Shown here in pieces: positions 23,984-27,641 of a stretch of DNA of 27,641 bases (position 1 is its first letter; every line of letters starts with the position of its first letter). The stretch is from SIG299 sp964544055. GTDB lineage: Bacteria; Bacillota; Clostridia; Lachnospirales; Lachnospiraceae. The position numbers and the translations under genes were made by a program. The notes under the pieces are model-generated. The model was given only the letters and a program-made list of their open reading frames with translations. It was not told the origin of the DNA and searched no databases. The stretch covers positions 1-27,641 of the forward strand of contig CAZJAA010000037.1 of assembly GCA_964544055.1 (NCBI GenBank), given 5' to 3'.

Positions 23984-24089
23984 TTATTTGTGCCGAGAAC
24001 GTCACAAATAAGCCCTGATGCGACACCAGAAAATGCCGGCGTAGATTACTGGTACGCTTTCTCGGACGAAAACGTTCTCGGAATGGAGG
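23984..24089 (+). ncRNA. Structured 5' leader, candidate riboswitch or attenuator
   Basis: TTATTTGTG (23984-23992) and CACAAATAA (24003-24011) form a perfect 9-bp hairpin. Its entire 10-nt loop, CCGAGAACGT (23993-24002), is exactly complementary to ACGTTCTCGG at 24072-24081, which ends 3 nt before the GGAGG ribosome site. Between them are ACCAG/CTGGT and GCGTA/TACGC, which overlap and so compete. I could not match it to a riboswitch class I know, and it lacks a T-box sequence. Confidence 0.55.
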
Positions 24090-24095
24090 ATTTTT

Positions 24096-25286
24096 ATGAA
24101 TCAGCGAATGGTTGGACTCGGAACCCAGCGTTCTGTAATCCGTGAATTATTTGAATTTGGTAAAATCCGTGCAGCCGAAGTCGGTGCAGAAAACATCTTT
24201 GACTTTTCCATCGGTAATCCAAGCGTGGCTGCACCTGACTGTGTCAATGAAACAGCAATACGCTTAATCAAAGAAATGGATCCTGTCGTACTGCACGGTT
24301 ACACCAGTGCCCAGGGCGATGCTAATGTCCGCACACTCATTTCAGACTCTTTAAACAAACGTTTTGGTGCGAAACTCCGCCCGGAAAACCTGTATATTAC
24401 CGTTGGTGCAGCCGCTGCCCTCTGCTGCTGTTTAAATGGCATCTGCACTCCGGGAAACGAGGACGAGGTTATCGTTTTTGCCCCTTATTTTCCGGAATAC
24501 AAAGTATTCATTGAAGGTGCCGGTGCAAAAATGACGCTGATTCCGGCTGACACAGAAGCATTCCAGATTGATTTTGATGCCTTTGAAGAAGCACTCAGCG
24601 AACATACTGCGGCAGTTATCGTAAACTCCCCAAACAATCCATGTGGCGCCGTATATTCGGAAGAAACTGTCAAACGCCTTGCTTTAGTGCTTTCCAATGC
24701 TTCGGAAAAATACGGTCATCCCATTTACTTAATTGCCGATGAACCATACCGTGAAATTGTTTTTTCCGGTGTCACAGTTCCATTTTTACCAAACTACTAC
24801 AAAAACACACTCGTCTGCTATTCCTGGTCCAAGTCTCTTTCTCTTCCCGGAGAACGTCTTGGCTATGTCCTTGTTCCGGACTCCGTGGAAGACCAGCCGC
24901 TTGTTTATGCAGCAATTGCCGGTGCAGGCCGCTCCCTTGGTTATGTTAATGCACCAAGTCTCTTCCAGCGGGTTTGTGCAGAATGTGCCGGAGAAACTGC
25001 AGACATCAGTATTTATGAAACAAACAAAAACATACTGACGCAGGGCTTAAGAAGCTTAGGCTATCATGTGGTGGAGCCGCAGGGAACCTTTTACCTGTTT
25101 CCCAGAACCCTGATTACAGATGATGTTGCTTTCTGTGATAAAGCAAAGGATTTTAACCTGCTCATTGTGCCTGGCAGTGGTTTTGGCTGTCCGGGACACA
25201 CCCGTATTTCCTTCTGCGTTCCAACCGAACGAGTAGAACGTTCCCTTACCGCATTTGCAAAGCTGGCGGAATTTTATTCTGCGTAA
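24096..25286 (+). CDS. Class I/II PLP-dependent aminotransferase
   Basis: 396 residues, fold type I. Cofactor-site residues are visible: N181 in NSPNNPCG, D215 and Y218 in ADEPYRE, Schiff-base K246 in YSWSKSLSLPGERLGY, and a C-terminal TRISFCVP arginine that binds the substrate carboxylate. It belongs to the aspartate aminotransferase superfamily; the exact amino acid is not determined by these motifs. GGAGG lies 6 nt before the ATG. It is monocistronic with a promoter, a structured leader and, overlapping its stop codon, a 125-bp inverted-repeat element. Given carB before and guaA after, an amino-acid or nucleotide nitrogen role is natural but unproven. Confidence 0.93.
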   Translation: MNQRMVGLGTQRSVIRELFEFGKIRAAEVGAENIFDFSIGNPSVAAPDCVNETAIRLIKEMDPVVLHGYTSAQGDANVRTLISDSLNKRFGAKLRPENLYITVGAAAALCCCLNGICTPGNEDEVIVFAPYFPEYKVFIEGAGAKMTLIPADTEAFQIDFDAFEEALSEHTAAVIVNSPNNPCGAVYSEETVKRLALVLSNASEKYGHPIYLIADEPYREIVFSGVTVPFLPNYYKNTLVCYSWSKSLSLPGERLGYVLVPDSVEDQPLVYAAIAGAGRSLGYVNAPSLFQRVCAECAGETADISIYETNKNILTQGLRSLGYHVVEPQGTFYLFPRTLITDDVAFCDKAKDFNLLIVPGSGFGCPGHTRISFCVPTERVERSLTAFAKLAEFYSA

Positions 25287-25408
25287 CTATTCCGTCCACG
25301 CCTCAATTCGTAAAACCTGACAGGGAACTGTCAGGCGCTGCTTTCGCAGCTTTTCGTTTTACTCATTGGGCGGCGTGGTACATATACCTGTATAAGACGG
25401 AATAGTTA
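25284..25408. repeat. 125-bp nested inverted-repeat element containing the three-way-junction repeat, copy 2
   Basis: The outer arms TAACTATTCCGTC (25284-25296) and GACGGAATAGTTA (25396-25408) pair perfectly over 13 bp. Inside, CCACGCC (25296-25302) pairs with GGCGTGG (25372-25378). Then GTAAAAC (25310-25316) pairs with GTTTTAC (25356-25362), enclosing CTGACAG/CTGTCAG and GCTGC/GCAGC. The left arm begins at the aminotransferase stop codon. No ORF is present. It may double as its transcript 3' end. Confidence 0.88.
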
Positions 25409-25425
25409 CTTTTTTTAAAAAAATA

Positions 25426-25454
25426 TTGATTTCTGGGCAGACATTGATTATAAT
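25426..25454 (+). promoter_or_regulatory. Promoter of guaA
   Basis: TTGATT (25426-25431), 17 nt, perfect TATAAT (25449-25454). A GGAGAA-CA-TTCTCC hairpin lies in the leader at 25472-25485. Confidence 0.75.
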
Positions 25455-25538
25455 AACCTTGTCTTTTTTCTGGAGAACATTCTCCGGTATTAAAACTGCT
25501 ACACATTCAATTTTTAACAAAAATGGAGGTTAGTTATC

Positions 25539-26522
25539 ATGGATTCTAACAAAAGACCGGAAACTATGGAACGTATCACCACACCTGAGCTTGCCGCAAA
25601 ATTTATTGACGAGCAGGTTGCCGCAGTTCGCGCACAGGTTGGCGACAAAAAAGTATTATTGGCATTGTCCGGAGGTGTTGACAGCTCTGTTGTTGCTGCA
25701 CTTTTAATCAAGGCAATCGGCAAGCAGTTAGTCTGTGTACATGTAAACCACGGATTAATGCGTAAAGGCGAAAGCGAAAGCGTTGTTGAAGTATTCCGCA
25801 ACCAGTTAGATGCTAACCTGATTTATATTGACGCTACCGACCGCTTCTTAGACAAGCTGGCAGGCGTTGCGGAACCGGAAACCAAGAGAAAAATCATTGG
25901 CGGCGAATTCATCCGTGTATTCGAAGAAGAAGCACGCAAATTAGAAAGCATCTCTTTCCTGGCACAGGGTACCATTTATCCGGATATTTTGGAAAGTGAC
26001 GGTGTCAAGGCGCATCACAACGTTGGCGGTCTGCCTGAGGACATGCAGTTCGAAGGTCTGGTAGAGCCGGTAAAATTATTATTCAAGGACGAGGTTCGTG
26101 TTGTTGGTAAAGCACTTGGACTTCCTGCTTCCATGGTTGACCGTCAGCCATTCCCTGGTCCTGGTCTTGGTGTGCGCTGTACCGGTGCCATCACTAGAGA
26201 CCGTCTGGCTGCCCTTCGCGAATCTGACGCAATTCTCCGCGAAGAATTCGACAAAGCAGGTCTTACCGATAAGGTATGGCAGTTCTTCACCGTTGTTCCG
26301 GATTTCCGTTCCACCGGTGTCCGCAACGGCAAACGTGTATTCGACTGGCCAGTTATCATCCGTGCAGTCAACACTGTAGATGCCATGTCTGCTACCGTTC
26401 CTGAAATCAACTACGAAATTTTAAAGAAGATTACCATCCGTATCTTAGCTGAAGTTCCTGGCGTATGCCGTGTTCTTTACGACCTTTCTCCTAAGGGTCC
26501 TGCTACGATTGAGTGGGAATAA
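25539..26522 (+). CDS. guaA: GMP synthase ATP-pyrophosphatase subunit, without glutaminase domain
   Basis: 327 residues. It activates XMP with ATP and adds ammonia to give GMP, the last step of guanine nucleotide synthesis. The PP-loop LLALSGGVDSSVVAALL lies at about 41-57, then HVNHGLMRKGE, the RQPFPGPGLGVR turn, and the C-terminal dimerisation domain ending LYDLSPKGPATIEWE. Usual bacterial GuaA has about 510 residues because a class I glutamine amidotransferase precedes this part. Here the ATG at 25539 has GGAGG at 9 nt, and the 130 bases upstream hold the promoter rather than a glutaminase. It therefore resembles the archaeal two-subunit enzyme. Ammonia must come from a separate glutaminase or from free ammonium. 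Confidence 0.95.
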   Translation: MDSNKRPETMERITTPELAAKFIDEQVAAVRAQVGDKKVLLALSGGVDSSVVAALLIKAIGKQLVCVHVNHGLMRKGESESVVEVFRNQLDANLIYIDATDRFLDKLAGVAEPETKRKIIGGEFIRVFEEEARKLESISFLAQGTIYPDILESDGVKAHHNVGGLPEDMQFEGLVEPVKLLFKDEVRVVGKALGLPASMVDRQPFPGPGLGVRCTGAITRDRLAALRESDAILREEFDKAGLTDKVWQFFTVVPDFRSTGVRNGKRVFDWPVIIRAVNTVDAMSATVPEINYEILKKITIRILAEVPGVCRVLYDLSPKGPATIEWE

Positions 26523-26529
26523 TGTACAA

Positions 26530-26572
26530 GAGCCAAGAAATGCCGAATTTACGGCGTTTCTTGGCTCGTTTT
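26530..26572 (+). terminator. Intrinsic terminator of guaA
   Basis: GAGCCAAGAAATGCCG and CGGCGTTTCTTGGCTC pair over 16 positions with one T-G, around AATTTA, followed by GTTTT. Confidence 0.9.
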
Positions 26573-26675
26573 GGGTTGCGTGACAATCAAATGACAATAA
26601 AAAGTAAGAATGTTTGGGTGATTAAATATTAGGTTTTAATGTGCAATTCTGCAATGTGATAATGCAATTATGTGT

Positions 26676-26864
26676 TCATATATCAAAAATGCTTAGCTGA
26701 GTTTCTTTTAATGACGTAACTTTTCTAATTGTTATTTTGTCATCTTCTTGAATTTGACCACATAAAATCCGAGATACCGGAACATATGGATGATACTGAC
26801 AAAAGTTTCCTGGAAGACTTACTGCCGTGGTCAGCCAACCTTCCGGAACGAATTCGAAAGCCAA
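26676..26864 (-). pseudogene. C-terminal fragment of an unidentified protein
   Basis: A 62-codon frame with only a TTG as start and no Shine-Dalgarno. The frame opens directly after a stop at 26877-26879. Its translation (AFEFVPEGWLTTAVSLPG then CGQIQEDDKITIRKVTSLKE) looks like real protein and ends TQLSIFDI, similar to a QL[SD]LF beta-clamp-binding motif. It is most likely the 3' end of a longer mobile-element gene cut at about 26865-26890, where a GCCGC/GCGGC hairpin lies. Confidence 0.4.
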
Positions 26865-26887
26865 TAAAATAATTTTTTACGCAGCCG

Positions 26888-27550
26888 CTATCCGCGGCTT
26901 GCGTTATCAGGGGTACGCACTATGGAGCGTTTACTGGGAAATTTCATAAATTGATTAGTTCTTTCTTCTATCAACGCAACCAAATACATTGCAGATGTCA
27001 TATAGTCTTTTTCTTCAAAAAAGTATTTACCTCTATTGAAATATCTTTTATTAGGATTTTCACTATACCTAACTTCAAGTTCTCTAAATATATTTTCTAA
27101 AATATGACCGTTTTCTCCTTCAAAATAGGAAATTATTTCCAATTCTCTATTTTCAGATAACAATGTATTCCACTCTTTTACTTCTCTTGGATTAGAATGA
27201 TTTGAAACTACCCAACCAGCTCGTCCTAATTTTCTACATACATCCATCTCATATGAATACTTTTCCTTAAATTCTTCTTGAGATAACCCTTCATCTTCTT
27301 TAGTTTCTTCAATGAAACATTTCACCTCTTCATCTAAGGCAACAATCCACCATTTGGATGTCAATGTAGCAGATAAACCAATCGCAATATAAATCAGCGG
27401 AAACACAAACAGCAGGAAGTATGCTATACCTTTCCCGTATTTCGGATATACAATGACAGCAGAAATAGCCAACACCGCAAAAATGACTATATACAATCGC
27501 TTGCTGTGCATCATCCAAATAGGAGATTTCAAGTCCCTGCATGACACCAA
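26888..27550 (-). CDS. Membrane protein fragment of unknown function
   Basis: A 220-codon frame. Two membrane helices (LYIVIFAVLAISAVIVYP and GIAYFLLFVFPLIYIAIGLS) are followed by a soluble part with EKYSYEMDVCRKLGRAGWVV and YFEEKDYMTSAMYLVALIEER. The last segment faintly recalls HEPN-type helices; I do not trust this enough to name it. Both ends look broken. The first 23 codons overlap, out of frame, a ParB-like remnant and have no ribosome site, and the last ten or so (VRTPDNASRG) run into a hairpin sequence. It is probably a central or N-terminal piece of a larger gene. Confidence 0.5.
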   Translation of the reverse strand: MVSCRDLKSPIWMMHSKRLYIVIFAVLAISAVIVYPKYGKGIAYFLLFVFPLIYIAIGLSATLTSKWWIVALDEEVKCFIEETKEDEGLSQEEFKEKYSYEMDVCRKLGRAGWVVSNHSNPREVKEWNTLLSENRELEIISYFEGENGHILENIFRELEVRYSENPNKRYFNRGKYFFEEKDYMTSAMYLVALIEERTNQFMKFPSKRSIVRTPDNASRG

Positions 27551-27639
27551 GCTTCTTATTATCTACAAGTTCCAGTAATTCATCGCTTCTGCCTTACGGT
27601 TGCCGGTGTAATAACACCTCTTTCTTTGATACTCTCCAC
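27480..27639 (-). pseudogene. ParB/Spo0J-family gene remnant, internally deleted and frameshifted
   Basis: At the right edge VESIKERGVITPATVR reads like the N-terminal nuclease/CTP-binding opening of ParB (a segment typically ending GVITP..VRP). After a frame change SDELLELVDNKKLGVMQGLE then ISYLDDAQQA follow, which resemble the region after the HTH in ParB. The roughly 100 residues between, including the GHRR box and the HTH, are missing. The frame then runs into unrelated sequence. The gene would continue past 27641. Confidence 0.55.
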
Positions 27640-27641
27640 AA

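Noticed and set aside
24040..24062. T-box leader upstream of the aminotransferase
   Set aside because: ACTGGTACGC only loosely resembles the AGGGTGGNACCGCG box, the leader is short, and no terminator/antiterminator pair is present.
1..27641. tRNA or rRNA genes
   Set aside because: No cloverleaf with TTCGA-type arm and acceptor stem, and no rRNA-like conserved blocks, were seen on reading.

Overview
The window looks like a low-to-mid GC Gram-positive Clostridia chromosome, most likely a gut Lachnospiraceae. The basis is AGGAGG-type Shine-Dalgarno sites before nearly every gene, sigma-A-like promoters, FSGC/LVAC lipoboxes, and the style of the relaxase and BspA repeat proteins. This is inference from sequence style; no rRNA or other taxonomic marker is present.

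Layout. (1) Positions 281-6718, minus strand: a carbohydrate-type ABC uptake operon headed by a c-di-GMP response regulator (REC, HD-GYP, GGDEF, degenerate GGDEF), with an unlisted 26-codon ORF in its leader, then two permeases and a solute-binding lipoprotein with an extra C-terminal membrane anchor. A small lipoprotein with its own promoter and a 12-bp palindrome follows. (2) 6788-9802: an alanine/glycine:cation symporter and a cytoplasmic BspA-type leucine-rich-repeat protein, both minus strand. (3) 10219-20228: an AT-rich accessory island of about 10 kb bounded by near-identical 20-bp direct repeats. (4) 20516-26572, plus strand: carB, a PLP aminotransferase behind a structured leader, and a GMP synthase ATP-pyrophosphatase subunit lacking the glutaminase domain. 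(5) 26676-27641: gene remains downstream of guaA, including a ParB-family fragment.

The island carries a mobilization side and a defence side. The defence operon reads HTH protein, m5C methyltransferase fused to an N6-adenine methyltransferase, a restriction-gene-like remnant, and a PrrC/RloC-like AAA_13 ATPase. The mobilization operon reads a 67-aa protein, a small HTH protein, a stump of a tyrosine integrase, and a HUH relaxase. Both the methyltransferase and the relaxase are broken by what looks like one extra A in a poly-A run.

The most interesting unit is the divergent control region at 18206-18328. Three perfect TTCGC-N6-GCGAA palindromes and a half-site overlie two opposed promoters. 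One promoter drives the mobilization genes. The other drives an XRE repressor that is translationally coupled to a ClpP/SppA-fold protease (SDH_sah-like) and a small polar protein. This is arranged like the ImmR/ImmA switch of ICEBs1 but with an unrelated protease fold, and it is my leading candidate for an undescribed system.

Intergenic regions hold mosaic, strongly foldable dispersed repeats: a 95-bp repeat at 9918 and 20311, a three-way-junction repeat at 10062 and 25310, and a 125-bp element with nested inverted repeats at 25284. All functions are read from sequence and remembered family motifs; no searches were run.
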